58,238 bases of DNA, taken from contig NZ_PDWW01000028.1 of the NCBI RefSeq assembly GCF_010093445.1, forward strand, positions 1 through 58,238, read 5' to 3'. The translations under genes were made by a program, and so were the position numbers. Position 1 is the first letter of the stretch. Each line of letters starts with the position of its first letter. The notes under the pieces are model-generated. The model searched no databases. It saw nothing but the letters and a program-made list of their open reading frames with translations, and had not been told where the DNA came from. Shown here one piece after another: positions 25,222 to 33,352 of this stretch. This stretch comes from Pseudoxanthomonas japonensis. GTDB lineage: Bacteria; Pseudomonadota; Gammaproteobacteria; Xanthomonadales; Xanthomonadaceae.

Positions 25222-26148
25222 TCAACCGTTGACCAGTGCGTAGTCGACCGCCGCCACGACCGCCGCCACCTGCGCATCGTTGCACTGCCGCGGCGTGGCC
25301 TTGGGGCTGTCCGGATACACCTCGGTGATGGTGGTGTAGCGCGCCCCGGTGATGCCGGTGCACAGGCCCAGCGACTTGACGGGGTATTCGATCACGCCTT
25401 CGGCGACGACCGGCGACCCAATGATCTCGCCCTGCGCATCGGCTGGCGCGATATGCGTCACCGCAGCGACGGCGGCGATCACCGCCCGCTGGAAATCCGG
25501 CTGCCGACGCTCGCTGTCGTCCACCAGGTAGAAGCCGTCCGGGATCTCGCCCGGCTCGTAGGGTTTACCGTCGCGCGCGGCCAGCGCCGGGCGGAACTCG
25601 CTCTCGTCGCTGTCGGTGGTCTCGTGCAGGTCGATGTGCATCAGCACGCGGTCCTTCAGCGGCGCCACCAGCGCGATCAACGCCGCGGATTCCTGCGCCG
25701 GACTGTCGGCGCGGAACGAGCGATTGGGGTCCAGCGCATCGGCATTCCAACGGTGGATGCGCTCATAGCCCCATGGGCTGACGCACGGCACCACCAGCAG
25801 GTTGGCCTTGCCGGCGTAGTCGGCGGCGCGCTGTTCGAGGAACTGCAGGGCGCCATGCACGCCGCTGGTCTCGTAGCCGTGCACGCCGCCGGTCACCAGC
25901 ATGGTCGGCAAAGCCTCGTTCCAGTCGCGGCTGCGCACGGCGAACAGCGGATAGGTTTCACCGGGGCCGTAGTCCAGCGTGCCGTACTGCGCCACATCGA
26001 AGCGCTCGCGCAATGCGTCGATCGCCACGCCAACATCGTCCACGTAACGGCGCCGCACGCGCTGCTCCGCACGCCACTGCGCCTTCTCCGCCGCGCTCCA
26101 GGGCTGGCCGGGCGTACCGATGGGATGGAAGCGTTCGATCATGGTCAT
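25222..26148 (-). CDS. M14 family zinc metallocarboxypeptidase
   Basis: This 308-residue protein has the M14 pattern: VTGGVHGYETSGVHGALQFLEQRA gives the HxxE zinc ligands, then NPNRSFR-like LDPNRSFRADSPAQESAALI, HIDLHETTDSDESEFR supplying the third His, and a C-terminal GVIEYPV-type segment. It probably cleaves C-terminal residues from peptides, possibly cell-wall ones; it has no signal peptide so may act in the cytoplasm. Start taken at ATG 26148 (alternative 26142). It is divergent from a methyltransferase gene. Confidence 0.82.
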   Translation of the reverse strand: MTMIERFHPIGTPGQPWSAAEKAQWRAEQRVRRRYVDDVGVAIDALRERFDVAQYGTLDYGPGETYPLFAVRSRDWNEALPTMLVTGGVHGYETSGVHGALQFLEQRAADYAGKANLLVVPCVSPWGYERIHRWNADALDPNRSFRADSPAQESAALIALVAPLKDRVLMHIDLHETTDSDESEFRPALAARDGKPYEPGEIPDGFYLVDDSERRQPDFQRAVIAAVAAVTHIAPADAQGEIIGSPVVAEGVIEYPVKSLGLCTGITGARYTTITEVYPDSPKATPRQCNDAQVAAVVAAVDYALVNG

Positions 26149-26277
26149 GGCGATGGCGGCGGTGGAACGAGGGGTCGGCACTATACCAGTGAGGTCCGGA
26201 CGCCCGCGTCACGCCTCATACTGTCCACGACGCCGCATCGCGGCGAAAATACCCGGGAATCCCCGCACGAGTTCCCG

Positions 26278-27120
26278 ATGCCCCGCTATTCCGGCCCCCT
26301 GCTCACCCGCGATACCTCCACGTCCTTGCTCGCTGCGCGCGTTCGCGGCGAAACGCACTGGACGGGCTCGCTCGACCTGAGCCGCTCGCAGGGCGAGGCG
26401 TTGCTGGAATCCGACGGTTGGCACTGGGATGGAAGCGCCTATCCGTATCCGGGCAAGCTCAAGGACCGCACGCTATACTGGTGGGACGGCGAGGATTTCG
26501 AACCGGTCTCGCGCTATGCCGGTTCGCTGATCAAGCTGGTGCCGACCGAATGGGGTGTGCCGACCTTCGAGATCGACGGCATCAAGATGCTGCCGACCTC
26601 AAAGGAATCGCCACTGGACGACGCGAAGCGGAAGGTCGCGCTGGTCGAACCGCGCGGCAAGACCGTGCTGGACACCTGCGGCGGGCTGGGCTATTTCGCG
26701 GCCTGTTGCCTCGATGCCGGCGCCGCGCGCATCCTCTCGTTCGAGAAGAATGCCGACGTGCTGTGGCTGCGCACGCTGAATCCCTGGTCGCCCGATCCGG
26801 ACAGCGCCGACGCCGGCGGCCGTCTGCAACTCACCCATGCCGACGTCTCACTGGCCATCGCGCAGGTGCCCGATGCCTCCGTCGATGCCCTGCTGCACGA
26901 TCCGCCGCGCTTCGGCATCGCCGGCGAGCTGTATTCGCAGGCCTTCTACGACCAGCTCGCGCGCGTGCTGCGCCGGGGCGGCACGCTGTTCCATTACACC
27001 GGCAGTCCGAACAAGCTCACCAGCGGACGCGACGTGCCCGGCGAAGTGGCCAGGCGCCTGGAGAAGGCCGGCTTCAGGGCGCAGCGGGCACTGGATGGCG
27101 TGGTGGCCGTGCGCCGCTGA
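26278..27120 (+). CDS. Class I SAM-dependent methyltransferase
   Basis: This 280-residue protein has an N-terminal domain (about 1-115) without a recognised motif, then a Rossmann methyltransferase core: VLDTCGGLGYFAACCLDAGAARILSFEKNADVL (motif I and the acidic loop), the LLHDPPRFG motif, which resembles the catalytic (N/D)PP(Y/F) of DNA/RNA adenine or nucleotide methyltransferases, and a C-terminal VLRRGGTLFHYTGSP segment. It may modify RNA, DNA or a small molecule. Start at ATG 26278. It stands between the divergent M14 gene and the downstream esterase gene, 119 bases away. Confidence 0.75.
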   Translation: MPRYSGPLLTRDTSTSLLAARVRGETHWTGSLDLSRSQGEALLESDGWHWDGSAYPYPGKLKDRTLYWWDGEDFEPVSRYAGSLIKLVPTEWGVPTFEIDGIKMLPTSKESPLDDAKRKVALVEPRGKTVLDTCGGLGYFAACCLDAGAARILSFEKNADVLWLRTLNPWSPDPDSADAGGRLQLTHADVSLAIAQVPDASVDALLHDPPRFGIAGELYSQAFYDQLARVLRRGGTLFHYTGSPNKLTSGRDVPGEVARRLEKAGFRAQRALDGVVAVRR

Positions 27121-27239
27121 CCGGGACCGGACCTGCGTCGCACCTGCGAGATGGTGCGATGCAGCTTTCCCCTTTGGCCAATGCCCCGCCGGGATGTGCT
27201 GTGGCCCACTGCCGCCACTTCACACCGGAGGTGCCGTCG

Positions 27240-29066
27240 ATGTCGATCGTTGCCCTGCTGTCGTGTCCTGCCCTGCGTTGCCGTTTCCGCCGCATGGCCA
27301 CCCTGCTCGCGCTGTCCTGCCTGTTCGCCAGCGGCCATGCGCTGGCGCTCACCGAAGTCACCGGTTTCGGCAGCAATCCCGGCAATCTGAAAATGCACAA
27401 GTACGTGCCGACCGGTCTGCCCGCGAATGCGCCGCTGGTCGTCGCCCTGCACGGCTGCGCGCAGTCGGCGTCCAGCTACGACGCCGAGACCGGCTGGGAA
27501 CTGCTGGCCAACCGCTTCGGCTTCGCACTGCTGCTGCCCGAACAGCAGACCGCCAACAACAGCAGCCGCTGCTTCAACTGGTTCGAGATCGCCGACACCG
27601 CGCGCGGCCAGGGCGAACCGCTGTCGATCAAGCAGATGGTCGACCGCATGGTCGCCGACCACGGCATCGACCCCGCGCGCGTCTATGTCACCGGCCTGTC
27701 CGCCGGCGGCGCGATGACCTCGGTGATGCTGGCGACCTACCCGGACGTGTTCGCCGGGGGCGCCATCGTCGCAGGGCTTCCCTACCGCTGCGCGACGACA
27801 CAGACTGCCGCCTTCAGCTGCATGAATCCCGGCAGCGACCTGACCCCCGCGCAATGGGGCGCGAAGGTGCGCGCCGCCAGCAGCTGGACGGGCCCATGGC
27901 CCATCGTGTCGATCTGGCACGGCGATGCCGACTACACCGTGCGTCCCGCCAACCTGACCGAAAGCCTGGAGCAATGGGCCGATGTGCACGGCATCGACAC
28001 CGTCGCCGACGTCAGCGACACGGTCAGCGGCTATCCGCACAAGGTCTACAAGAACGCGAGCGGCGTGGCGAAGGTCGAGACCTACGTCATCACCGGCATG
28101 GGCCACGGCACGCCGGTCGATCCCGGCACCGGCGAAACGCAGTGCGGCACCGCCGGCGCCTACATCCTCGACGTCAACATCTGCTCGAGTTACCACATCG
28201 CCCGCTTCTTCGGCCTGGACAACCTGGATGGCGTGCCGCCCACGGCAACACTGACCTCGCCCGCCAACGGCGCCACGGTCAGCGGCATCGTCACGCTGTC
28301 GGCGGCCGCCAGCGACGACATCGGCGTGGCACGCGTGGACTTCCTGCTCGATGGCGCCCTGCTCGGCAGCGACGCCACCGCACCCTACAGCCATGCATGG
28401 AACAGCAGCGGCACCAGCAACGGCGCGCACGTCCTGTCGGCACGCGCGGTCGACCTGGCCGGCAACACCGGAACCTCGTCGCCAGTCAACGTCACCGTGA
28501 CCGGCGGCACCAGCGGCGGCTCCCCGGTGACGGTCGTGTTCAACAACGAGGACGCCAACGACGGCTACGTCAAGGCCACCAGCACGGGCGGCAGCGCCGC
28601 AGTCGGCACGCTGGAGGCATTCTACGGCCTGGCCATCGGCCGCGGCACCGACAGCAACTACAACCGTGCGGTGCTTTCGTTCGACACCTCGTCGCTGCCG
28701 GACAACGCGACCATCACGTCGGCCACCCTGACCATCGCCTACCGCAGCGCCAGCGGTGACCCCTGGAGCAGTCCGGCGGGCAACACGATGGTCATCGACG
28801 TGCGCAACGGCTGCTTCGGTGCCTGCACGATCGAGGCCGCCGACTGGGCCGCCGGGGCAACGGCCGCGAACAGCGCGCAAGTCCCCGCCTTCACGGGTGG
28901 CAACCAGACCAGCACGGTGTTCGATGCGGCCGGACGTGGGGCGATCGATCGCACCGGGCGCACCCAGTTGCGGTTGCGGTTCAGCGCCAACCAGGCCGCG
29001 ACGAACTACGTATGGATCGACCGGGGCGCGACGGCGAAGCTGTCGGTCACCTACACCCTGCCCTGA
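27240..29066 (+). CDS. Secreted PHB depolymerase-like esterase with Ig-like and C-terminal domains
   Basis: This 608-residue exported protein has a signal peptide (RMATLLALSCLFASGHALA) and an alpha/beta-hydrolase core of the poly(3-hydroxybutyrate) depolymerase/feruloyl esterase (LpqC) type: VVALHGCAQSASSY, TGLSAGGAMTSVMLATYPDVFAG with Ser154, and GMGHGTPVDPGTGE near the catalytic His. The core is followed at about 335-420 by a bacterial Ig-like domain (PPTATLTSPANGATVSGIVTLSAAASD), and from about 430 a further beta-rich region (NEDANDGYVKATSTGGSAAVGTLE...LRFSANQAATNYVWIDR), like those found in carbohydrate-active or DNRLRE-type proteins. ATG at 27240 follows GGAGG. It is likely secreted as a polymer-degrading enzyme. 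Confidence 0.85.
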   Translation: MSIVALLSCPALRCRFRRMATLLALSCLFASGHALALTEVTGFGSNPGNLKMHKYVPTGLPANAPLVVALHGCAQSASSYDAETGWELLANRFGFALLLPEQQTANNSSRCFNWFEIADTARGQGEPLSIKQMVDRMVADHGIDPARVYVTGLSAGGAMTSVMLATYPDVFAGGAIVAGLPYRCATTQTAAFSCMNPGSDLTPAQWGAKVRAASSWTGPWPIVSIWHGDADYTVRPANLTESLEQWADVHGIDTVADVSDTVSGYPHKVYKNASGVAKVETYVITGMGHGTPVDPGTGETQCGTAGAYILDVNICSSYHIARFFGLDNLDGVPPTATLTSPANGATVSGIVTLSAAASDDIGVARVDFLLDGALLGSDATAPYSHAWNSSGTSNGAHVLSARAVDLAGNTGTSSPVNVTVTGGTSGGSPVTVVFNNEDANDGYVKATSTGGSAAVGTLEAFYGLAIGRGTDSNYNRAVLSFDTSSLPDNATITSATLTIAYRSASGDPWSSPAGNTMVIDVRNGCFGACTIEAADWAAGATAANSAQVPAFTGGNQTSTVFDAAGRGAIDRTGRTQLRLRFSANQAATNYVWIDRGATAKLSVTYTLP

Positions 29067-29088
29067 CCGTCCTCCTCCTGCCGCTGCC

Positions 29089-30285
29089 TCACGGCGGCGG
29101 CAGGATCTTCCAGAACATGCCGGTGCCCAGCTTCACCGACTGCAGCGGCTTGCGCTGTGCGGCGGGCTGGTTGGCGCGGAACATCTCGCGGATGTCGCCC
29201 ATCACCTTGTCCGATTCCATGAAGTAGGAATGCGCCAGAATGCTCTGGTCCACGCCGGACACGTCGATGGTGTCCACGCCGCCGACCAGCACCACGCCCT
29301 CGCTGGTGTCGCCGGCACGCGGACCGCGGTTAACCTGCTTGGATGCCTTCAGTGCCATGTCCTCGGACGAGGCATACAGCGTCACCCGGCCACTGGCTGC
29401 ACTCAGCGCCGGCGCCAGCTCGGTGCGGAATACCTTGGCATCGATGTCCGGCGCCGCCAGGATGATGCCGCGGAAGCGCCCGCGCAGTTCCGGCCGCTTC
29501 GTCACCAGATTGCGGATGGCCTGGGTGAGCCCGCGCGTACCCATGCTGTGGCCGATGACGTAGAGGTTCTGCGCGCCCGAGCGGTCGGCCATGTCGGCCA
29601 GGAAACCCTCGATCAGCGGTACCGAGCGCGCGATGCTCTGCTCGTCGGTGAAGTAGCCAGCCAGCGCCGCCTGCGACGGCCAGCTGTAGAACACCGGCGC
29701 ACCGTCGAAGCGCAGGTCGTACGCCAGCTGCGCCGTGCGCCGGGCGGCGTCCCGGAAACTGACGTTGTAGCCATGCACGAACACGAAGGCGTTGTCGCCG
29801 CGTGATTCGCCGACGCGGCCGTACAGCCGGGCGAAGAACGCGTCGCGCGGAAGGCGGGCCACGTCCTGCAGGATCACGTGCTGCTTCGGGTCTTCCTTGA
29901 ACTCCAGCAGGTACCAGCGCGGGGATTCCAGTTCGCCCGCCACGTGCCCCTTGGGAATGCTGATGCGCGCGGTGCCGTAGGTCAGTTCCCGCGCGACGCC
30001 GGCGGTGAAGCGATCGCCCGGCGCGGTGGTCGCGAAGGCCGCCGCAGGCATGCGGTTGGTGGCGTAGAAGACATCGACGTTGACGAAGTCCGCCCTGGGT
30101 GGCGGCGTCTCCCGTGGCGGTGGCGTGCCGGTCGGCGGCGGCGGCGGCGGCGGCGGCGGAGGCGGAGGAGGAGGCGGCGGCAACACCGGCACATCGTCCG
30201 GCGGAGGCGGCAGCTCCTGAAGGACCCGTTTCGAACAGGCGGCCAGCACCAACGCCACCAGCACCAGGCAAAGAATCCGCCGCAT
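29089..30285 (-). CDS. Proline-rich lipoprotein with alpha/beta-hydrolase (DUF900-like) domain
   Basis: This 398-residue predicted lipoprotein (lipobox LAAC, Cys at about 17) carries 16 consecutive prolines at 36-51, coded by a CGG/GGC tract (30133-30180), and a second proline-rich stretch follows. The catalytic domain starts about residue 67 (FVNVDVFYATNRM, typical of the DUF900 family), with VFVHGYNVSFRDAARRTAQL, the nucleophile elbow GHSMGTRGLTQA, and APDIDAKVF. The C-terminal part is GVDQSILAHSYFMESDKV. It would be an envelope-anchored hydrolase spaced from the membrane by a stiff proline linker. Translation should depend on EF-P. The substrate is unknown. Confidence 0.82.
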   Translation of the reverse strand: MRRILCLVLVALVLAACSKRVLQELPPPPDDVPVLPPPPPPPPPPPPPPPPTGTPPPRETPPPRADFVNVDVFYATNRMPAAAFATTAPGDRFTAGVARELTYGTARISIPKGHVAGELESPRWYLLEFKEDPKQHVILQDVARLPRDAFFARLYGRVGESRGDNAFVFVHGYNVSFRDAARRTAQLAYDLRFDGAPVFYSWPSQAALAGYFTDEQSIARSVPLIEGFLADMADRSGAQNLYVIGHSMGTRGLTQAIRNLVTKRPELRGRFRGIILAAPDIDAKVFRTELAPALSAASGRVTLYASSEDMALKASKQVNRGPRAGDTSEGVVLVGGVDTIDVSGVDQSILAHSYFMESDKVMGDIREMFRANQPAAQRKPLQSVKLGTGMFWKILPPP

Positions 30286-30548
30286 CGATCACCCCTTTGA
30301 AGACGCCATGGGCGTCCTTCCCCGGGACGCCCGACGTCCGCGATGGTAGCGCAGCGCCCGCTCTGTCCACGAGCGCACCCAATGCACCGGAAGGCCTGCG
30401 GCGCCTGCTTCACGCGGACGCGGACACGCCCGCAGGACCGCTCGTGGGCCAGCTGCCGCAGGACACCCGCGCGGAAGCCGGCTATCGTGTACGCCTTGGC
30501 GCCCGGCATTCTGCGGCGCCCACCCCTCGTTACAGGACCCCCCCAGGC

Positions 30549-30710
30549 ATGGCCAAACCCAATTATTCGTTCGAGAAGCGCCAGCGCGAGTTGGCCAAGA
30601 AAAAGAAGAAAGACGAGAAGGACGCCAGGAAGCGGGCCGAACGCGACGCCGGCCGCGCCGACGACGCCCCCGACGCACCGGAATCCGAGTCCGACAACGC
30701 GCCGGAATGA
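30549..30710 (+). CDS. Small conserved lysine-rich protein
   Basis: This 53-residue protein is [22 protein letters not shown] followed by a charged [31 protein letters not shown] tail. The N-terminal [14 protein letters not shown] pattern recurs in Xanthomonadaceae as a small conserved protein of unknown function. It is highly charged and probably disordered or helical, and it could bind RNA or ribosomes; no function is known. Its stop overlaps the start of the YaiI gene by four bases (ATGA), and that coupling supports it as a real gene. The 263 bases before it hold nothing else. Confidence 0.7.
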   Translation: MAKPNYSFEKRQRELAKKKKKDEKDARKRAERDAGRADDAPDAPESESDNAPE

Positions 30711-31177
30711 GTAACGGTGGGACCCCCGCCGCCCAGGTCTGGGTGGATGCCGATGCCTGCCCCGCGCCGGTGAAGGAGATCCTGTTCCGCGCCGCCGAGC
30801 GCGCCCGGGTGCAGGTCACGCTGGTCGCCAACCAGTGGCTGCGTACCCCGCCCTCCGGTTTCATCCGTGCCCTGCAGGTGCAGGGCGGCTACGACGTGGC
30901 CGACGACGCCATCGTCGAACGCGCGCAGGCCGGCGACCTGGTGGTCACCCAGGACATCCCGCTGGCGGCGCGCGTGCTGGCCAACGGCGCCCAGGCGATC
31001 AATCCGCGCGGCGACCGCTTCACCTCGGACAACATCGCCGAGCGGCTGTCGATGCGGAATTTCATGGACGAACTGCGCGGTGCCGGTGTGCAGACCGGCG
31101 GGCCGGCCGCCTTCAACGCCCGCGACCGCCAGGCGTTCGCCAACCAGCTCGACCGCTGGCTGGCCACGCGCCGCTGA
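30707..31177 (+). CDS. YaiI/YqxD family (UPF0178) protein
   Basis: This 156-residue protein matches the YaiI/YqxD family: [33 protein letters not shown] at the start, then [62 protein letters not shown] and a C-terminal [18 protein letters not shown]. It has a PIN-like arrangement of acidic residues ([16 protein letters not shown]) and may be a nuclease, but this has not been established. It overlaps the preceding lysine-rich gene by ATGA and is followed in the same direction by a DUF6122 gene. Confidence 0.9.
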   Translation: MSNGGTPAAQVWVDADACPAPVKEILFRAAERARVQVTLVANQWLRTPPSGFIRALQVQGGYDVADDAIVERAQAGDLVVTQDIPLAARVLANGAQAINPRGDRFTSDNIAERLSMRNFMDELRGAGVQTGGPAAFNARDRQAFANQLDRWLATRR

Positions 31178-31184
31178 GTCCGCC

Positions 31185-31505
31185 GTGCCCGATTTCGAGG
31201 TCCGCGCCCCGCTCCACCTGCTGCTGCACGTCCTCGTGCCGCTGGTGGTCGCACGCCTGGTCTGGCCGAAGGACTGGAAGCGCGCCGCGCTGTGGATGCT
31301 GGCGGCGTGGGCGATCGACCTCGACCACCTGCTGGCCGATCCCGTCTACGCGCCGGGGCGCTGCAGCATCGGCTTCCATCCGTTGCACACCTGGCCGGCC
31401 ATCGTGGTTTACGCCGGACTGGCGTTGCCGAGGAAGACCCGCTGGTTCGGCATCGGCCTGCTGATCCATATCGTGCTGGACGGGATCGATTGCCTGCTGA
31501 TGTAG
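31185..31505 (+). CDS. DUF6122 family membrane protein
   Basis: This 106-residue protein starts at GTG (31185) and is mostly transmembrane: HLLLHVLVPLVVARLVW, WKRAALWMLAAWAIDLDHLLADP, WPAIVVYAGLAL and WFGIGLLIHIVLDGIDCLLM. The DUF6122 features are the histidine/aspartate pairs IDLDHLLADPVYAPGRCSIGFHPLHTWP and HIVLDGID, which look like a membrane-embedded metal site. It probably is a metal-dependent hydrolase-like membrane protein; function not known. GTG was chosen because no in-frame ATG fits; it begins 7 bases after the YaiI stop. Confidence 0.75.
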   Translation: MPDFEVRAPLHLLLHVLVPLVVARLVWPKDWKRAALWMLAAWAIDLDHLLADPVYAPGRCSIGFHPLHTWPAIVVYAGLALPRKTRWFGIGLLIHIVLDGIDCLLM

Positions 31506-31585
31506 GGCGGCGCCAGCCTGACCCAGGTCAAGGCATCGCCGCGACGGACGCCGCTTCCTCTCCGCCATCCTCCCGCGAGCGCCGC

Positions 31586-31804
31586 ATGCCCGTTCCACCC
31601 CTCGATATCGACGGCGCGCTGGTCGCGCGCGCCCTGGCGCTGGACGTGGCCGACTTCCGTCGCCTGATGGACACCGGCAAGGTCACCGTGCTGTGCGAGC
31701 GCGGCACCGGCGACGACAGCGGCTGCTACCGCGCGAGCTTCTACCACGCCGGCCAGCGGGCGCGCTTCGTACGCGGCCGCAGCGGCCAGTGGCAGCCCGC
31801 CTGA
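31586..31804 (+). CDS. Small DUF6522-like protein
   Basis: This 72-residue protein (MPVPPLDIDGALVARALALDVADFRRLMDTGKVTVLCERGTGDDSGCYRASFYHAGQRARFVRG..) has an N-terminal helix and a C-terminal beta-hairpin with a conserved-looking CERGTGDDSGCYR block. It resembles the DUF6522 family that I recall from Xanthomonadaceae and rhizobia; that identification is from memory of the pattern and is not certain. The function is unknown. It lies 80 bases after the DUF6122 stop in the same direction. The 267 bases that follow (31805-32071) show no convincing gene. Confidence 0.6.
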   Translation: MPVPPLDIDGALVARALALDVADFRRLMDTGKVTVLCERGTGDDSGCYRASFYHAGQRARFVRGRSGQWQPA

Positions 31805-32071
31805 TCGAAGCCCCTCCCCCGCGTGCCGTCACGCGTTGCCTGACCCGGCCGTTCAGTTCGGGACGCGTCCGGGCGCGCGATCACGTAGGATGGCCCCGCC
31901 TCATCGTCCTGCGTCCCGTCCGACCGTTGTCCTGTCGCCCGCTGCGCTTTTCTCCACGCGTCCTCCCGCGACGCCTTGCCAGGAGCGCGCCATGCCGGCT
32001 CGTCGGTTCCGCCTCTTCCTCCACGACATGCCTGCGCGGCCATCCCGGCCTCCGTCCTGCGGAACGGTCGC

Positions 32072-32380
32072 ATGAACGCCGCTGCCGTCCCCCTTTGCGA
32101 ACGCTGCGATGCCGTGTGCTGCCGGCTGACGGTCGTGCTGCAGCCCGAAGACCGGGTTCCCTCGCACCTGACCACGCATACCGATGCCGGCCTGCACGTG
32201 ATGGACCGTGACGAGGAAGGCTGGTGCGTGGCGATCGACGCGGCACGCATGTGCTGCTCCATCTACGAAACACGACCTGACATCTGCCGTCGCTTCGTCA
32301 TGTCCGGGCCCTACTGCCGCGACGTGCGCGACGACTATCTCGACCGCACGTCGCGCGGCATTCCGCTGACGCTGTACTGA
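32072..32380 (+). CDS. YkgJ family cysteine cluster protein
   Basis: This 102-residue protein is rich in ordered cysteines: LCERCDAVCCRL at the start, EEGWCVAIDAARMCCSIYETRPDICRRF in the middle and YCRDVRDDYL. The spacing matches the YkgJ/UPF0153 family, in which the cysteines are thought to bind zinc or an iron-sulfur cluster. Proteins of this family act in oxidative chemistry or have unknown roles. Start taken at ATG 32072. It stands alone between the small DUF6522-like gene and a convergent acetyltransferase gene. Confidence 0.82.
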   Translation: MNAAAVPLCERCDAVCCRLTVVLQPEDRVPSHLTTHTDAGLHVMDRDEEGWCVAIDAARMCCSIYETRPDICRRFVMSGPYCRDVRDDYLDRTSRGIPLTLY

Positions 32381-32397
32381 CGCGACGTCGCGCGGCA

Positions 32398-33204
32398 TCA
32401 GCCGCCCGGCATCCTCACGAACAGCGGTACCGCGCCCACGTCCTGGAAGCCGAGCCGGCGATAGACCGGATGTCCCGCGTCGGACGACTGCAGCACGCCC
32501 ACGCGATAACCGAGCGCCTGTGCGCGACGCAGCGGTTCGGCGGTGACATGGGCGCCCAGCCCCTGCCCGCGGGCCTCCGGCAGCGTCGCCACGCAGTAGA
32601 GGCCCGCCAGCCCATCGTCGATGAACATCATCGAGGTCGCCACGATGCGACCGCCACGCCGGATGGCGAAGAACTGGATCCGCGCATCGTCCGCCGGATC
32701 GGCGCCGAGCGCTTCGGGCGAGAGCATCCGCGACAATCCGCCCGGGAGCTCGTAGCCGGTGGCAAGGACATCGGTCCATTCGCCGAACGCCGCCGGCGTG
32801 GCGATGCGCTCGAACATGTCGCCATGCGGCAACGGGGTCACCGCCAGACGCGCGATGTCCACCGCCATCGCCGGCATCGCACCGTGCGGCTGGAAGCCGC
32901 GCGCGGCCAACACAGCGGCGAGGTGCTCGCTTGCGCCATGCAGGCAGATGACGGCGGACGGTTGCGCGATGGACAGCAAAGGCGTGACCGCCGCGATGGC
33001 GGCTTCATGATCGTCCCAGGCAAGGATGGCGAGATTGCCGAGAGGATGGGGTTCGCCGGAGATCAGACGGAACCAGTCCGCATCGGCCACCCCGCCCTGC
33101 GATCTCATGGCCCATCGCCACAGGTTGTCCAGATGCCCGGCGGCGCGGGCGCCGATGGTATCGGCGCAGGCCGCGATCGACACGACGGGAGGCGAGGACG
33201 GCAT
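32398..33204 (-). CDS. GNAT family N-acetyltransferase
   Basis: This 268-residue protein has a GNAT domain in its C-terminal half: ATPAAFGEWTDVLATGYELP, then RIQFFAIRRGGRIVATSMMFIDDGLAGLYCVATLPEARGQGLGAHVTAEPLRRAQALGYRVGVLQSSDAGHPVYRRLGFQDVG. The RGQGLG CoA-binding motif and the VYRRLGF element are clear. The N-terminal half (about 1-130) is another alpha/beta domain that is probably a degenerate GNAT repeat. The substrate is unknown. It is transcribed convergently with the YkgJ gene; 148 bases upstream carry nothing else. Confidence 0.82.
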   Translation of the reverse strand: MPSSPPVVSIAACADTIGARAAGHLDNLWRWAMRSQGGVADADWFRLISGEPHPLGNLAILAWDDHEAAIAAVTPLLSIAQPSAVICLHGASEHLAAVLAARGFQPHGAMPAMAVDIARLAVTPLPHGDMFERIATPAAFGEWTDVLATGYELPGGLSRMLSPEALGADPADDARIQFFAIRRGGRIVATSMMFIDDGLAGLYCVATLPEARGQGLGAHVTAEPLRRAQALGYRVGVLQSSDAGHPVYRRLGFQDVGAVPLFVRMPGG

Positions 33205-33352
33205 GGCGTGACTCCCTGCATGCGAGGCGAACCATCACCGCACGACCGCACACCGATGGTGCGGCCCGCCGTGATGCCGATGGCCTCGAGGATCCCCTGC
33301 GTCCCGATAGTCACACTGCCCGGCCCTGGACACAAGCCGGAGCCGACGGCCC

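Noticed and set aside
20713..27120. A 2135-codon plus-strand open frame across ligD, ku and the M14 gene
   Set aside because: It is antisense to clear genes with full domain motifs. Only its last 280 codons, the methyltransferase, are real.
31992..32072. Small open frame starting MPARRFRLFLHDMPARP upstream of the YkgJ gene
   Set aside because: It has a basic composition, no ribosome-binding site and no visible constraint. It is more likely part of the untranslated region.
33205..33352. Inverted motif between the GNAT and S66 genes
   Set aside because: The matching arms are short and imperfect; no terminator or repeat family is supported.
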